From the NCBI RefSeq assembly GCF_000178115.2, contig NC_014828.1, forward strand, positions 186,001 through 250,000: 64,000 bases of DNA, in the 5' to 3' direction. Of the stretch, positions 8,789 to 17,742 are shown one piece after another. Made by a program: the position numbers and the translations under genes. The notes below the pieces were generated by a model, which saw only the letters and a list, made by a program, of their open reading frames with translations, ran no database searches and was not told the origin of the DNA. Within the stretch, counting starts at the first letter, position 1. Each line of letters begins with the position of its first letter. The stretch comes from Ethanoligenens harbinense YUAN-3. GTDB taxonomy: Bacteria > Bacillota > Clostridia > Oscillospirales > Ethanoligenentaceae.

Positions 8789-10726
8789 TCAATGCCGTTT
8801 TTCGGCGATTTCCTGCAGGATATCCTTCAAAAAGGCATCCACGGTCTGGGTGCCGCCCTCGCCTACGCGCGCGCGCACCGACACCGTGCCCTCTTCGGCC
8901 TCGCGGTCGCCCGCCACCAGCATATAGGGCACTTTTTCGAGCTGTGCCTCGCGGATGCGGTAGCCGATCTTCTCGTTGCGCTGGTCCACGGTGGCGCGCA
9001 GGCCGGCGGCGCGGAGTTTTTCCAGCACGGGTTGGGCATACGCCTCGTGCTTCTCGGAGATGGGCAGCACACGCACCTGCTCGGGGGCCAGCCAGGTGGG
9101 CATTGCGCCGGCGTATTTTTCGATGAGCAGAGCCAGGGTGCGTTCATAGCAGCCGATGGACGTGCGGTGGATAACATAGGGATATTTCTCCTGCCCGTCC
9201 GTGTCGGTATATTTCATTTCAAAGCGTTTGGCCAGCTGGAAGTCGATCTGCACGGTGATGAGGGTGTCTTCCTTACCGAATACATTACGGATCTGGATGT
9301 CAAGCTTGGGTCCGTAGAACGCCGCCTCGCCCGACGCCTCGGTGTATTGGATGCCGAGGTCGTCCAGGATGTTGCGCATGCGGTCCTGTACTTCTTCCCA
9401 CTGTTCGCTGGTGCCGATATATTTGTCGCGGTCGTTCTCATCCCATTTGGAGAAGCGGTAGGACACATCCTCGTCCAGCCCGACCGTTTTGAGCATGAAA
9501 TTCGCCAGATCGACGCAGCCTTTGAATTCTTCCTCCAACTGGTCGGGGCGGCAGGCGATGTGGCCTTCCGAAATGGTGAACTGCCGCACGCGGATGAGCC
9601 CGTGCATCTCGCCGGACGCTTCGTTGCGGAACAGCGTGGAGGTCTCGCCCAGGCGCATGGGCAGATCACGGTAGCTGCGCTTTTTGTTGAGGTAGACCTG
9701 GAACTGGAACGGGCAGGTCATGGGGCGCAGGGCGAACACCTCGTCGTCCTTTTCCTCATCGCCCAGCACGAACATGCCGTCGCGGTAGTGGTCCCAATGG
9801 CCGGAAATTTTGTAGAGGTCGCTCTTGGCCAGCAGCGGCGTTTTGGTGAGCAGGTAGCCGCGCTTTTCCTCCTCGTCCTCCACAAAGCGCTGAAGCAGCT
9901 GGAGTACGCGGGAGCCCTTGGGCAGCATCACCGGCAGGCCCTGCCCGATATAATCCACCGTGGTGAAGAACCCCAGTTCACGGCCGAGTTTGTTATGGTC
10001 GCGCTTGCGGGCCTCCTCCAGCATAGTAATGTGGGCATCCAGTTCGGCCTTTTTGGGAAACGCCGTGCCGTATACGCGGCGCAGCATCTTGTTTTTGGCA
10101 TCGCCACGCCAATACGCGCCGGTGCTGGAGGTCAGCTTGAACGCCTTGACACGCCCGGTGTCGGGCAGATGCGGGCCGGCGCACAGCTCGGTGAACTCGC
10201 CCTGTTTATAGAAGGAAATGGGCTCGCCCTTACCGGCGTGCTCGTTGATGAGCTCCACTTTATACGGTTCGCTTTTTTCCTCCATCAGCTTGACGGCCTC
10301 GGGAGCGGGCAGAGTGAAGCGTTCGATGGGCAGGTCTTCCTTGACGATTTTCTTCATCTCGGCCTCGATTTTGGCCAGTTCCTCCTGTGTGAAAGAGAGG
10401 TCGCTGTCGAAATCGTAATAGAAGCCGTCCTCAATGGCGGGACCGATGGTCAGCTTTACCTCGGGATAGAGCCGCTTGACGGCCTGCGCAAGAATGTGCG
10501 ACGCGGTGTGGTTGAAGGCTTTTTTACCGTCCGGGTCATCGAATGTGAGCAGTTCGAGCGTGTCGCCGTCCTGCAGTTGGGTGCGCAGGTCCACGACTTT
10601 TCCGCCTATGCGTGCGGCGCAGACCGCCTTATATAACCCCGCGCCCAGCTCTTTGGCCAGCGCGAGCGCCGTCGCGCCCGGCTCCACGGCACGAATACTG
10701 CCGTCTTTCAAGGTGATGTTTGGCAT
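8789..10726 (-). CDS. thrS: Threonyl-tRNA synthetase
   Basis: 645-aa class II synthetase that charges tRNA-Thr. In order it has an N-terminal TGS domain (MPNITLKDGSIRAVEPGATA), the second editing domain with HTASHILAQAVKRLYPE and CAGPH, the catalytic core with class II motif 2 (FRNEASGEMHGLIRVRQFT) and the zinc-site segment MTCPFQFQVY, and the anticodon-binding domain (VRVLPISEKH to the end). Length is normal. ATG 10726 has AGGAGA nine bases upstream; an in-frame extension to 10780 lacks one. Expression is controlled by the T-box leader immediately upstream. Confidence 0.97.
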   Translation of the reverse strand: MPNITLKDGSIRAVEPGATALALAKELGAGLYKAVCAARIGGKVVDLRTQLQDGDTLELLTFDDPDGKKAFNHTASHILAQAVKRLYPEVKLTIGPAIEDGFYYDFDSDLSFTQEELAKIEAEMKKIVKEDLPIERFTLPAPEAVKLMEEKSEPYKVELINEHAGKGEPISFYKQGEFTELCAGPHLPDTGRVKAFKLTSSTGAYWRGDAKNKMLRRVYGTAFPKKAELDAHITMLEEARKRDHNKLGRELGFFTTVDYIGQGLPVMLPKGSRVLQLLQRFVEDEEEKRGYLLTKTPLLAKSDLYKISGHWDHYRDGMFVLGDEEKDDEVFALRPMTCPFQFQVYLNKKRSYRDLPMRLGETSTLFRNEASGEMHGLIRVRQFTISEGHIACRPDQLEEEFKGCVDLANFMLKTVGLDEDVSYRFSKWDENDRDKYIGTSEQWEEVQDRMRNILDDLGIQYTEASGEAAFYGPKLDIQIRNVFGKEDTLITVQIDFQLAKRFEMKYTDTDGQEKYPYVIHRTSIGCYERTLALLIEKYAGAMPTWLAPEQVRVLPISEKHEAYAQPVLEKLRAAGLRATVDQRNEKIGYRIREAQLEKVPYMLVAGDREAEEGTVSVRARVGEGGTQTVDAFLKDILQEIAEKRH

Positions 10727-10789
10727 ATCGTTCACTCTCCTGTTCTCGGCGCCGTTTGCCGTACGTGAGGGAAAAGGCATCCACGGCGC

Positions 10790-10825
10790 AAAAATGCCCC
10801 ACCCCTCTCAAAAAAGGGGTGAGGC
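10790..10825 (-). terminator. T-box-controlled terminator ahead of thrS
   Basis: On the minus strand GCCTCACCCC pairs with GGGGTGGGGC (one G.U-type mismatch) and is followed by a U tract at 10794-10790. It lies directly after the T-box sequence, as expected for premature termination when tRNA-Thr is charged. Confidence 0.85.
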
Positions 10826-10834
10826 ATCAAACAG

Positions 10835-11066
10835 TCCCACGGTTCCACCCTTATTGCGCTTTTTATACATAGATACATCCGTATAAGCGCCGCTTCGTTG
10901 CCGGTAACGGGGCTTGGCCGGCGCGCCTTCCCGCAAGCGGTGGCGCGCGCTCCGGGGCGGTGTTCGCCGGGCGGCGGAAACGGCGCTTCCAGCACCTGAA
11001 GGCGAACCTTCAGGGCGCCGTTCTCTGGTTCCCGCGTGTCCCGGCTACTGTCCCCATCATCACTTT
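10835..11066 (-). promoter_or_regulatory. T-box leader RNA (threonine-specific) controlling thrS
   Basis: The conserved T-box AAGGGTGGAACCGTGGGA is at 10852-10835. Its TGGA bulge can pair with the tRNA 3' end, the A matching a U discriminator, usual for tRNA-Thr. A Stem I with an AGAGA box lies upstream. The best specifier candidate is ACC (Thr) at 10961-10959 within GAACACC, at the usual position on the 3' side of Stem I. A T-box senses uncharged tRNA and opens thrS transcription when threonine is short. The specifier assignment is by pattern only, without folding. Confidence 0.88.
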
Positions 11067-11072
11067 ATCCGT

Positions 11073-11101
11073 AGTGTAACACCATCCCCTTTCGCTGTCA
11101 A
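11073..11101 (-). promoter_or_regulatory. Promoter of the thrS T-box transcript
   Basis: On the minus strand a perfect TTGACA (11101-11096), a 17-bp spacer and TACACT (11078-11073). The leader is about 340 nt long. Confidence 0.8.
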
Positions 11102-11104
11102 GCG

Positions 11105-11138
11105 GGCGGGCACAGCCCGCTTTCCGGTTTAGGGAAGC
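11105..11138 (-). repeat. Intergenic palindromic repeat, copy A
   Basis: Core 11123-11105 on the minus strand reads AAAGCGGGCTGTGCCCGCC, preceded by CTTCCCTAAACC. It belongs to the repeat family with core AAWGCGGNCTGYGNCCGCC seen at ten sites in this window. It abuts the -35 element of thrS. Confidence 0.7.
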
Positions 11139-11253
11139 CGAGCGGCATAACGGCTGCGCGGCCTGCTTTTCAATCCCGGATAGCCGGGCGGGCGCGCCCT
11201 GAAAAAACACCGTCATCCCACGAGCCGGTCACACAAAAGCGCCCGTCCCCCGA

Positions 11254-11282
11254 TTGCCTTTTGAGGGTGCGCATGGTACAAT
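11254..11282 (+). promoter_or_regulatory. Promoter of the nfeD-SPFH pair
   Basis: TTGCCT (11254-11259), a 17-bp spacer and TACAAT (11277-11282), about 70 bases before the first gene. The preceding 11139-11253 shows no gene. Confidence 0.65.
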
Positions 11283-11350
11283 GCTGATAGGGAAAACGGG
11301 CCCACGGCAGGCGTGTCCGCGCGCCTGTCCGGCCGAAAGGGGGAAGGGAA

Positions 11351-11785
11351 ATGAGCGGGATTCTGCTGTTCTGGCTCATTGTGGTCATCGTGCTGGTCGT
11401 GATCGAACTGGCCACCATCCAGCTGGTCGCCATCTGGCCGGCCATCGGCGGTGTGTTTGCCATGCTGGCGGCTTCGTTCGGCCAATCGCTGCTGATACAA
11501 TTTCTGCTGTTCGTGGGTATATCGGCGGTATTGCTGTTCTTCACACGCCCGTTTTTGAAACGTTTCATCAAAACGCCGCCGCGCACTTCCACCAACGCCG
11601 ACCGGCTGATTGGGCGGGAAGCGGTTGTCTGCGAGCGCATCGACAACCTGGCCGAGACCGGCGCGGTTGTTGTTTCGGGCGTGACATGGATGGCACGCTC
11701 CGGTACCGGAGCGCCCATTCCCGCTGGTGAAAAAGTCCGCATCGAGCGTATCGAAGGCGTTAAACTGATCGTTTCCGTCGAATAA
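11351..11785 (+). CDS. NfeD family membrane protein
   Basis: 144-aa short-type NfeD. Two or three hydrophobic segments occupy residues 4-66, followed by a soluble OB-fold-like domain (from LIGREAVVCERI to the C-terminal GVKLIVSVE). In known pairs NfeD proteins bind a partner SPFH protein at the membrane; here the SPFH gene follows 39 bases downstream in the same operon, the usual arrangement. The ATG has GGGGGAAGGGAA upstream. The ClpP-like protease domain found in long NfeD proteins is absent. Confidence 0.88.
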   Translation: MSGILLFWLIVVIVLVVIELATIQLVAIWPAIGGVFAMLAASFGQSLLIQFLLFVGISAVLLFFTRPFLKRFIKTPPRTSTNADRLIGREAVVCERIDNLAETGAVVVSGVTWMARSGTGAPIPAGEKVRIERIEGVKLIVSVE

Positions 11786-11824
11786 ACACAGCCGGGGTAT
11801 GTCCCCGCAACAGGAGGGAAAGCT

Positions 11825-12787
11825 ATGGATGTCACCATCCTCATCTGGATCGTCCTTGCCATCGTCATCATCGGCGTGCTCATCAGCTGCTTCCGCATCG
11901 TGCCGCAGGCAAGCGCTTTCGTCGTGGAGCGGCTGGGCGCATATTACACCACCTGGAGCTCTGGCAGCATCAAATTTAAGGCTCCGTTCATCGACCGCAT
12001 CGCCAAGATCATCTCTCTTAAGGAGCAGGTGGTGGATTTCCCGCCGCAGCCGGTCATCACCAAGGACAACGTGACCATGCAGATCGACACCATCGTCTTT
12101 TTCCAGGTGACCGACCCCAAGCTCTACACCTACGGCGTGGAGCGCCCCATTCAGGCCATTGAGAACCTCACGGCCACCACCCTGCGCAACATCATCGGCG
12201 ATTTGGAACTCGATCACACCCTTACCTCGCGCGATGTCATCAACACCAAGATCCGCACCATTCTCGACGTGGCCTCCGACCCGTGGGGCATCAAGGTCAA
12301 CCGCGTGGAGCTGAAAAACATCGTGCCCCCGCGTGAGATCCAGGACGCGATGGAAAAGCAGATGAAGGCCGAGCGTGAACGCCGCCAGGCCGTGCTGCGC
12401 GCCGAAGGCGAAAAGGCCAGCCAGGTGCTGGTGTCCGAAGGCCAGAAGCAGGCGCAGATCCTGCAGGCCGAGGCTGCTAAGGAATCCGCCATCCTCCACG
12501 CCGAGGGCGTGAAACAGTCGAAGATCATCGAGGCCGAGGGCGAGGCGGAAGCCATCATCAAGGTGCAGCAGGCGCTGGCCGACAGCTTGAAGCTGCTCAA
12601 CGCGGCCGCGCCGACCGACAAGGTCATCGCGCTTAAATCGCTGGACGCGCTGGCCAAAGTCGCCGACGGCAAGGCTACCAAGATCATCATTCCGTCCGAG
12701 CTCCAGTCGCTGGCTTCCCTCGCCGTGTCGGTCAAGGAACTGGTAACCGGTGACCCGGCACCCGCGCAACCGGTGGAAAAGGCTTGA
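11825..12787 (+). CDS. SPFH/Band 7 (stomatin/QmcA-like) membrane-scaffold protein
   Basis: 320-aa protein. One N-terminal transmembrane segment (about 4-24), then an SPFH domain (FRIVPQASAFVVERLGAYYT onward, including VDFPPQPVITKDNV), a long charged, alanine-rich coiled coil (about 175-250, with repeats of AEGEKAS, EGQKQAQ and AEGEAEA) and a C-terminal tail. It matches the QmcA/YbbK slipin type. Such proteins oligomerise and organise membrane microdomains, and are encoded beside NfeD. AGGAGGGAAAGCT precedes the ATG. A second, unrelated SPFH gene sits at 19.6 kb. Confidence 0.93.
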   Translation: MDVTILIWIVLAIVIIGVLISCFRIVPQASAFVVERLGAYYTTWSSGSIKFKAPFIDRIAKIISLKEQVVDFPPQPVITKDNVTMQIDTIVFFQVTDPKLYTYGVERPIQAIENLTATTLRNIIGDLELDHTLTSRDVINTKIRTILDVASDPWGIKVNRVELKNIVPPREIQDAMEKQMKAERERRQAVLRAEGEKASQVLVSEGQKQAQILQAEAAKESAILHAEGVKQSKIIEAEGEAEAIIKVQQALADSLKLLNAAAPTDKVIALKSLDALAKVADGKATKIIIPSELQSLASLAVSVKELVTGDPAPAQPVEKA

Positions 12788-13006
12788 GCGGAACCCCGCC
12801 GGCATTCTCGTTCGAGCCCACGCTATTCCTCCATAAAATGTAAAAAATGTGTATGGTTTCTGTAAAAACTGACGCAAAAGCCCGTGCCGCTTGCACGGCC
12901 TGCGCAGTTTCCATATATAACGGCAAACAGAGGGCATTTGCCTGCGTGCTTTTTCGGACAGTTTTGCCAAAATGCAATACCGAAACATGGAAAGTGCAAT
13001 TTTCAC

Positions 13007-13035
13007 TTGCAATATAGCGCCGTTTGCCATAAAAT
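13007..13035 (+). promoter_or_regulatory. Promoter of the purE-prs operon
   Basis: TTGCAA (13007-13012), a 17-bp spacer and TAAAAT (13030-13035). It drives a leader of about 200 nt that contains a short ORF and a terminator before purE. The stretch 12788-13006 has no gene I can support. Confidence 0.6.
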
Positions 13036-13083
13036 AAGAGATACTGGGTTGACTTTGATGCGTATCGTTGGGAGGTATCCGCT

Positions 13084-13179
13084 GTGACCGCGACTTATAT
13101 GGCCTGGCTGCTGGCCTTTTCATATTGCAGAGCGGGCGGCGTCTCTTTCCGCGAGGGCGCGGGCGCAAGACAAGTATAA
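13084..13179 (+). CDS. Putative 31-aa leader peptide ahead of purE
   Basis: GTG-started ORF of 31 codons (begins MTATYMAWLLAFSYCRAG, ends GARQV) with GGGAGG nine bases upstream. It stops at 13179, three bases before the terminator stem that precedes purE. The first half is hydrophobic. It may be a regulatory leader peptide or a small membrane peptide. It is not enriched in one amino acid, so classical codon-starvation attenuation is not obvious. Existence is inferred only from its ribosome binding site and position. Confidence 0.4.
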   Translation: MTATYMAWLLAFSYCRAGGVSFREGAGARQV

Positions 13180-13181
13180 TC

Positions 13182-13218
13182 AAAAATACACTTCCAAATT
13201 ATGGGAGTGTATTTTTTT
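13182..13218 (+). terminator. Terminator/attenuator between the pur promoter and purE
   Basis: AAAATACACTTCC (13183-13195) pairs with GGGAGTGTATTTT (13203-13215) and ends in seven T. It lies between the only good promoter and purE, so some transcripts must be stopped here or antiterminated. Confidence 0.75.
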
Positions 13219-13243
13219 GTAAATGCAACAGGAGGAAACAAAC

Positions 13244-13750
13244 ATGCAGGAACTGAAAAAAGTGGCTGTCATCATGGGCAGCGACAGCGACCTGCCCGTG
13301 GTGAAAGGCTGCCTCACCACGCTCAAAGAATTCGGGGTGCCGTTTGAGGTACATGTGTGCTCGGCGCACCGCACCCCCGGCAAAGCGGCGGCGTTTGCCA
13401 AAAGCGCGGCGGAAAACGGCTTCGGCGTGCTCATTGCGGCGGCCGGCATGGCGGCCCATCTGGCCGGTGCGATGGCGGCGCAGAGCGTGCTGCCGGTCAT
13501 CGGCATCCCGGTGAAATCGGCCGCGTTCGGCGGGCTGGACGCCCTGCTTTCCACGGTGCAGATGCCCTCCGGCATCCCCGTGGCCACCGTGGCGGTGGAC
13601 GGCGCGAAAAACGCCGCGTTTCTTTCCATCCAGATTCTGGCGCTGGGCAACGCGGAGCTCACCCAAAAACTGCTGGACTACAAGCAATCCATGGCCGACG
13701 GCGTGGAAAAAAAAGATATGGCTTTGCAGACGGAGGTAGAAAAACTATGA
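13244..13750 (+). CDS. purE: 5-(carboxyamino)imidazole ribonucleotide mutase
   Basis: 168-aa class I PurE, which moves the carboxylate of N5-CAIR to give CAIR in de novo purine synthesis. It shows the family signature [10 protein letters not shown] at the N terminus, the [14 protein letters not shown] loop and [15 protein letters not shown]; residue choice fits the N5-CAIR mutase rather than the CO2-dependent class II form. ATG 13244 has AGGAGG eight bases upstream. The stop overlaps the purC start (ATGA). purK is not in the window. Confidence 0.95.
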   Translation: MQELKKVAVIMGSDSDLPVVKGCLTTLKEFGVPFEVHVCSAHRTPGKAAAFAKSAAENGFGVLIAAAGMAAHLAGAMAAQSVLPVIGIPVKSAAFGGLDALLSTVQMPSGIPVATVAVDGAKNAAFLSIQILALGNAELTQKLLDYKQSMADGVEKKDMALQTEVEKL

Positions 13751-14463
13751 GTACAAAACTGGAGCAAATTTACGAAGGTAAGGCCAAAAAAGTCTACAAA
13801 ACCGATGATCCCGAGCTGTTCATCGTCGATTATAAGGACGACGCCACCGCGTTCAACGGCAAGAAAAAAGGCACCATCTCGGGCAAGGGTGTCATCAACA
13901 ACCGCGTGACCAACTTCCTGATGGAAAAACTGGAAAAAGAAGCGGGCGTGCCCACCCATTTTGTGAAAGAACTCTCCGAGCGCGAAACGCTGGTCAAAAA
14001 AGTGACCATCGTGCCGCTGGAAGTCATTATCCGCAACATCGCCGCCGGTTCCATGTCCAAACGGCTGGGCATCCCGGAGGGCACCGTGCTGCCCATCCCC
14101 ACGCTGGAATTTTCTTATAAAAACGATGATCTGGACGATCCGCTTATCAATGATTACCACGCGCTGGCCATGGGCCTTGCCACCCGTGAGGACATCGACA
14201 CCATCACCACGCTGGCCTTCAAGGTCAACGATTACCTGAAAACCTTCTTCGCCGGCATCGGCATTGAGCTGGTGGATTTCAAACTGGAATTCGGCAAGAC
14301 CACCGACGGCACGATCATCCTTGCGGACGAGATTTCGCCGGATACCTGCCGCTTTTGGGACAGCAAGACCCACGAAAAACTGGATAAGGACCGTTTCCGC
14401 CGCGACCTCGGCAATGTGGAAGGCGCGTATCAGGAGATTTTGCATCGCCTGTTCGGGGAATAA
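13747..14463 (+). CDS. purC: Phosphoribosylaminoimidazole-succinocarboxamide (SAICAR) synthase
   Basis: 238-aa enzyme that ligates aspartate to CAIR using ATP. It starts [20 protein letters not shown], with the ATP-binding EGKAKKVY motif, and holds the conserved [13 protein letters not shown] and [14 protein letters not shown] segments. The length is that of the compact bacterial type. It overlaps purE by four bases and is followed after 112 bases by purF. Confidence 0.96.
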   Translation: MSTKLEQIYEGKAKKVYKTDDPELFIVDYKDDATAFNGKKKGTISGKGVINNRVTNFLMEKLEKEAGVPTHFVKELSERETLVKKVTIVPLEVIIRNIAAGSMSKRLGIPEGTVLPIPTLEFSYKNDDLDDPLINDYHALAMGLATREDIDTITTLAFKVNDYLKTFFAGIGIELVDFKLEFGKTTDGTIILADEISPDTCRFWDSKTHEKLDKDRFRRDLGNVEGAYQEILHRLFGE

Positions 14464-14575
14464 GACGAGGTCCGTTTTCGATCCCGGCATTTTGCCCACC
14501 CTGTCCGCGGGATTCTGCGGACAGACGCTTCCCCTCCGCCGCCAAGGTGCGGCTCGGGTGTGAAAGGAGACCCCC

Positions 14576-16072
14576 ATGCAGGACAAGCCACACGAAGAAT
14601 GCGGTGTTTTCGGCATTTATGACTACGAGGGTTTGGACGTAGCACACACGGCCTATACGGCATTATATGCCCTTCAGCACCGGGGGCAGGAAAGCTGCGG
14701 CATCGCCGTGAACGACGACGGCATTATCCGCGCACACAAGGACCTCGGCCTGGTGCCGGATGTTTTTCAAGAGACGGAGCTCAACAAGCTGGGCGCCGGG
14801 CAGATGGCGGTGGGGCACGTGCGCTATTCCACTACCGGCGGCAACACGCGTGAAAACGCCCAGCCGCTGGTGATGAAATATGCTAAAGGCACCATTGCGC
14901 TGGCGCACAACGGCAATCTGGTCAACGCGTTCGAGCTGCGCAAGCAGCTTGAACAGAGCGGCGCCATTTTCCAGAGCACCAACGACACCGAGGTGATGGC
15001 CTACATTGTGGCGCGCAACCGCCTGCATACCCCTTCCATCGAACAGGCGTTCCTCGAAACGATGAAGACCATTCGCGGCGCCTATTCGGTGGTGCTCATG
15101 TCGCCGCGTAAGCTCATCGCTGCGCGCGACCCGCAGGGCTACCGTCCTCTCTGCGTGGGCCAAGTCGGAAAAAGCGTGGTGTTCGCCTCCGAAACCTGTG
15201 CGCTCGACGCCATCGGTGCGGACTATGTCCGCGACGTGGAGCCCGGCGAGATCGTGGTGGCGGAGGGCGGGCGCATCACCAGCATTCGGGAGCTGTGCGG
15301 GCAGAAGCCTTCGCAGTGCATCTTCGAATTTATCTATTTCGCCCGCCCGGATTCTTTCATCGGCGGGGCCAGCGTCCACCTGGCGCGGAAAGAGGCCGGG
15401 CGCTGCCTGGCGAAGGAATACCCGGTGGAAGCCGACCTTGTGGTGGGCGTGCCCGACTCCGGTATCGACGCCGCACTCGGCTACGCCGAGGAGTCCGGCA
15501 TTCCGTATGGGCTGGGCTTCATCAAAAACCGCTATGTGGGCCGCACCTTCATTCAACCCACGCAAATCCAGCGCGCGCGTGCGGTGCGCATCAAGCTCAA
15601 CGCGCTCCGGAGCGCCGTGGCGGGTAAGCGCGTGGTGATGGTGGATGACTCCATCGTGCGCGGCACCACCAGCGCGCGCATCGTCGCGCTGCTGCGCGAG
15701 GCCGGCGCCACCGAGGTGCATGTGCGCATCTCTTCGCCGCCGTTTACAAACCCGTGCTATTTCGGCACCGACATCGACTCGCGCGATAACCTCATCGCCT
15801 GCCGGATGTCCATCCCGGAGATCCGGGACACCATCAGCGCGGATTCGCTGGGTTACCTGCGGGTGGAGGATCTCGCGCATATCGTACCGGGGCTCAAAGA
15901 CGGCTACTGCGCGGGCTGCTTCACGGGGCGATACGCAGTGGAAGTGCCGGACGATGTTCCCAAAGACCGGTTCGAGCGCAAGCTGAGCGAAAAGAAAAAC
16001 GCGGTGGATTTCAGGATTATCAAAAACGAGAACGGCGACAGCGATGCCTGGCCCGCCGCGGGAGGTGCGTGA
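14576..16072 (+). CDS. purF: Amidophosphoribosyltransferase
   Basis: 498-aa enzyme that starts purine synthesis, making phosphoribosylamine from PRPP and glutamine. The N-terminal Ntn-glutaminase domain begins after a short propeptide (MQDKPHEE) at the catalytic Cys9 of CGVFG. The C-terminal type I PRTase domain has the PRPP loop VVMVDDSIVRGTTS. Cysteines in SQCIFEF, NPCYFGT and YCAGCF match the [4Fe-4S] ligands of the Bacillus-type enzyme, which is oxygen labile. AAAGGAGA precedes the ATG. The stop abuts the purM start with no gap. Confidence 0.97.
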   Translation: MQDKPHEECGVFGIYDYEGLDVAHTAYTALYALQHRGQESCGIAVNDDGIIRAHKDLGLVPDVFQETELNKLGAGQMAVGHVRYSTTGGNTRENAQPLVMKYAKGTIALAHNGNLVNAFELRKQLEQSGAIFQSTNDTEVMAYIVARNRLHTPSIEQAFLETMKTIRGAYSVVLMSPRKLIAARDPQGYRPLCVGQVGKSVVFASETCALDAIGADYVRDVEPGEIVVAEGGRITSIRELCGQKPSQCIFEFIYFARPDSFIGGASVHLARKEAGRCLAKEYPVEADLVVGVPDSGIDAALGYAEESGIPYGLGFIKNRYVGRTFIQPTQIQRARAVRIKLNALRSAVAGKRVVMVDDSIVRGTTSARIVALLREAGATEVHVRISSPPFTNPCYFGTDIDSRDNLIACRMSIPEIRDTISADSLGYLRVEDLAHIVPGLKDGYCAGCFTGRYAVEVPDDVPKDRFERKLSEKKNAVDFRIIKNENGDSDAWPAAGGA

Positions 16073-17107
16073 ATGAAAAGCTTCAGTGAAAGTTACAAAG
16101 CGGCCGGGGTGGACGTCACCGCGGGTTACAAAGCGGTGGAACTCATGAAAGCGCACGTGGCGCGCACCATGGTTCCCGGCGTGATGGAAGGGCTGGGCGG
16201 TTTTGGCGGCCTGTTCGACCTCGGCGAACTGAACCTGCGGCATCCCGTCCTGGTTTCGGGCACCGACGGCGTGGGCACCAAGCTCAAGCTGGCATTCCTG
16301 CTGGACCGACACGACACCGTCGGTATCGACTGCGTGGCCATGTGCGTCAACGACGTGGTCTGCGTGGGCGCGAAGCCGCTGTTTTTCCTTGATTACATCG
16401 CCACCGGCAAAAACACGCCGGAAAAGATCGCCGCGGTGGTCTCGGGCGTGGCGGAAGGCTGCGTGCAGGCGGGCGCGGCGCTTGTGGGCGGCGAAACGGC
16501 GGAGATGCCCGGCTTCTATCCGGAGGACGAATATGACCTCGCCGGTTTCTGCGTGGGCGCGGTGGAAAAAGACGCCATGCTCTCGAAAGAGAACGTGCGG
16601 GAGGGCGACGCGCTCATCGGTCTGGCCTCGAGCGGTGTGCATTCCAACGGCTTTTCCCTGGTGCGCAAAATATTCGGCATCGACCGTGAAAAACTGAACG
16701 TCTATGTGGACGAGCTGGGCGCCACGCTGGGCGAAACACTGCTCACCCCCACCAAAATCTATGTAAAGCCGCTGCTGGCGCTGCTTGCCGCGGTGCCGGT
16801 GCACGGCGTGTCCCACATCACGGGCGGCGGCTTTTATGAAAACATCCCGCGCATGCTGCCGGAGGGCTTGCAGGCCGTCATCCGCAAGGAGAATTTCCCC
16901 GTGCCGCCCATTTTTCCGCTCATCCGCGAGACCGGCAGCATTTCCGAGCGCGATATGTTCAACACCTTCAACATGGGGCTTGGTATGGTGGCGGCGGTAC
17001 CCGCCGAACGGGCGGACGAGGCGTTGCGCGTGCTGAAAGACGCGGGCGAGGATGCTTATCTGGTGGGCGAGGTCGCCAGAGGCGGCGACGGAGTGGCGAT
17101 ATGGTAA
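16073..17107 (+). CDS. purM: Phosphoribosylformylglycinamidine cyclo-ligase (AIR synthetase)
   Basis: 344-aa ATP-dependent cyclase that converts FGAM to AIR. It shows the PurM-type motifs [26 protein letters not shown] and the C-terminal glycine-rich [14 protein letters not shown]. The start follows purF directly (GGGAGGTGCGTGA carries the ribosome binding site inside the purF end), and the last seven bases overlap purN. Length and motif order are normal. Confidence 0.96.
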   Translation: MKSFSESYKAAGVDVTAGYKAVELMKAHVARTMVPGVMEGLGGFGGLFDLGELNLRHPVLVSGTDGVGTKLKLAFLLDRHDTVGIDCVAMCVNDVVCVGAKPLFFLDYIATGKNTPEKIAAVVSGVAEGCVQAGAALVGGETAEMPGFYPEDEYDLAGFCVGAVEKDAMLSKENVREGDALIGLASSGVHSNGFSLVRKIFGIDREKLNVYVDELGATLGETLLTPTKIYVKPLLALLAAVPVHGVSHITGGGFYENIPRMLPEGLQAVIRKENFPVPPIFPLIRETGSISERDMFNTFNMGLGMVAAVPAERADEALRVLKDAGEDAYLVGEVARGGDGVAIW

Positions 17108-17742
17108 ACATCGCGGTGCTGGTCTCCGGCGGCGGCACCAACCTGCAGGCGCTCATCGACGCGGTAGAAACCGGCAAAATCCATGGGCGCATCGTGCTGG
17201 TGGCAGCCAGCAAACCGGGCGTGTTCGCGCTGGAGCGTGCCAGAAAGCACGGCATCCCGTCCTGCGTGGCACGCCGGGCCGATTATGCCGACCCGGCCGC
17301 GTTCGAGCAGGCGCTGCTGGCACAGTTGGATGCCGTGGGCGCCGATCTGGTGGTGCTGGCGGGCTATCTGTCCATCCTGGGTCGGGCGGTTACCGACGCC
17401 TATAAGGGCCGCATGATCAACGTACACCCGTCGCTCATCCCGTCGTTCTGCGGGCCGGGCTATTACGGGCTGCGCGTGCATGAGGCGGCGCTCGCTTACG
17501 GCGTGAAAGTCACCGGCGCCACGGTGCATTTCGTCAACGAGGTGACCGACGGCGGCGCGATCATTTTGCAAAAAGCGGTGGAGGTTCGGCAGGGGGACAC
17601 GGCGGAGGCCCTGCAGCAGCGCGTGATGCGGCAGGCGGAATGGGAGATCCTGCCGCGGGCGGTGGCGCTGTTTTGTGACGGACGGTTGGAATGGACGGAT
17701 GACGGAAAAGTCATCATCAAGGAACAGGGGGAGCAGGAATGA
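17101..17742 (+). CDS. purN: Phosphoribosylglycinamide (GAR) formyltransferase
   Basis: 213-aa 10-formyl-THF-dependent GAR transformylase. Substrate-binding loop [15 protein letters not shown] at the N terminus, catalytic region [19 protein letters not shown] (catalytic Asn-His-Asp set: N and H here, with D in NEVTDGG). It overlaps purM by seven bases and prs by four, so the block is tightly coupled. No purT-type enzyme is present in the window. Confidence 0.95.
   Translation: MVNIAVLVSGGGTNLQALIDAVETGKIHGRIVLVAASKPGVFALERARKHGIPSCVARRADYADPAAFEQALLAQLDAVGADLVVLAGYLSILGRAVTDAYKGRMINVHPSLIPSFCGPGYYGLRVHEAALAYGVKVTGATVHFVNEVTDGGAIILQKAVEVRQGDTAEALQQRVMRQAEWEILPRAVALFCDGRLEWTDDGKVIIKEQGEQE

Noticed and set aside
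8630-10636. Plus-strand open frame of about 670 codons opposite thrS
   Set aside because: The thrS product has all class II synthetase motifs; this frame is its shadow.
11213-13183. Minus-strand open frame of about 650 codons opposite nfeD, SPFH and the purE leader
   Set aside because: Antisense to two well-supported genes; the predicted protein is low-complexity and has no family motif.
12990-13243. Purine (guanine) riboswitch ahead of purE
   Set aside because: The conserved loop sequences of that riboswitch were looked for and not found; only the leader ORF and the terminator are visible.
14663-16816. Minus-strand open frame of about 715 codons opposite purF and purM
   Set aside because: Shadow of two certain genes in G+C-rich sequence.
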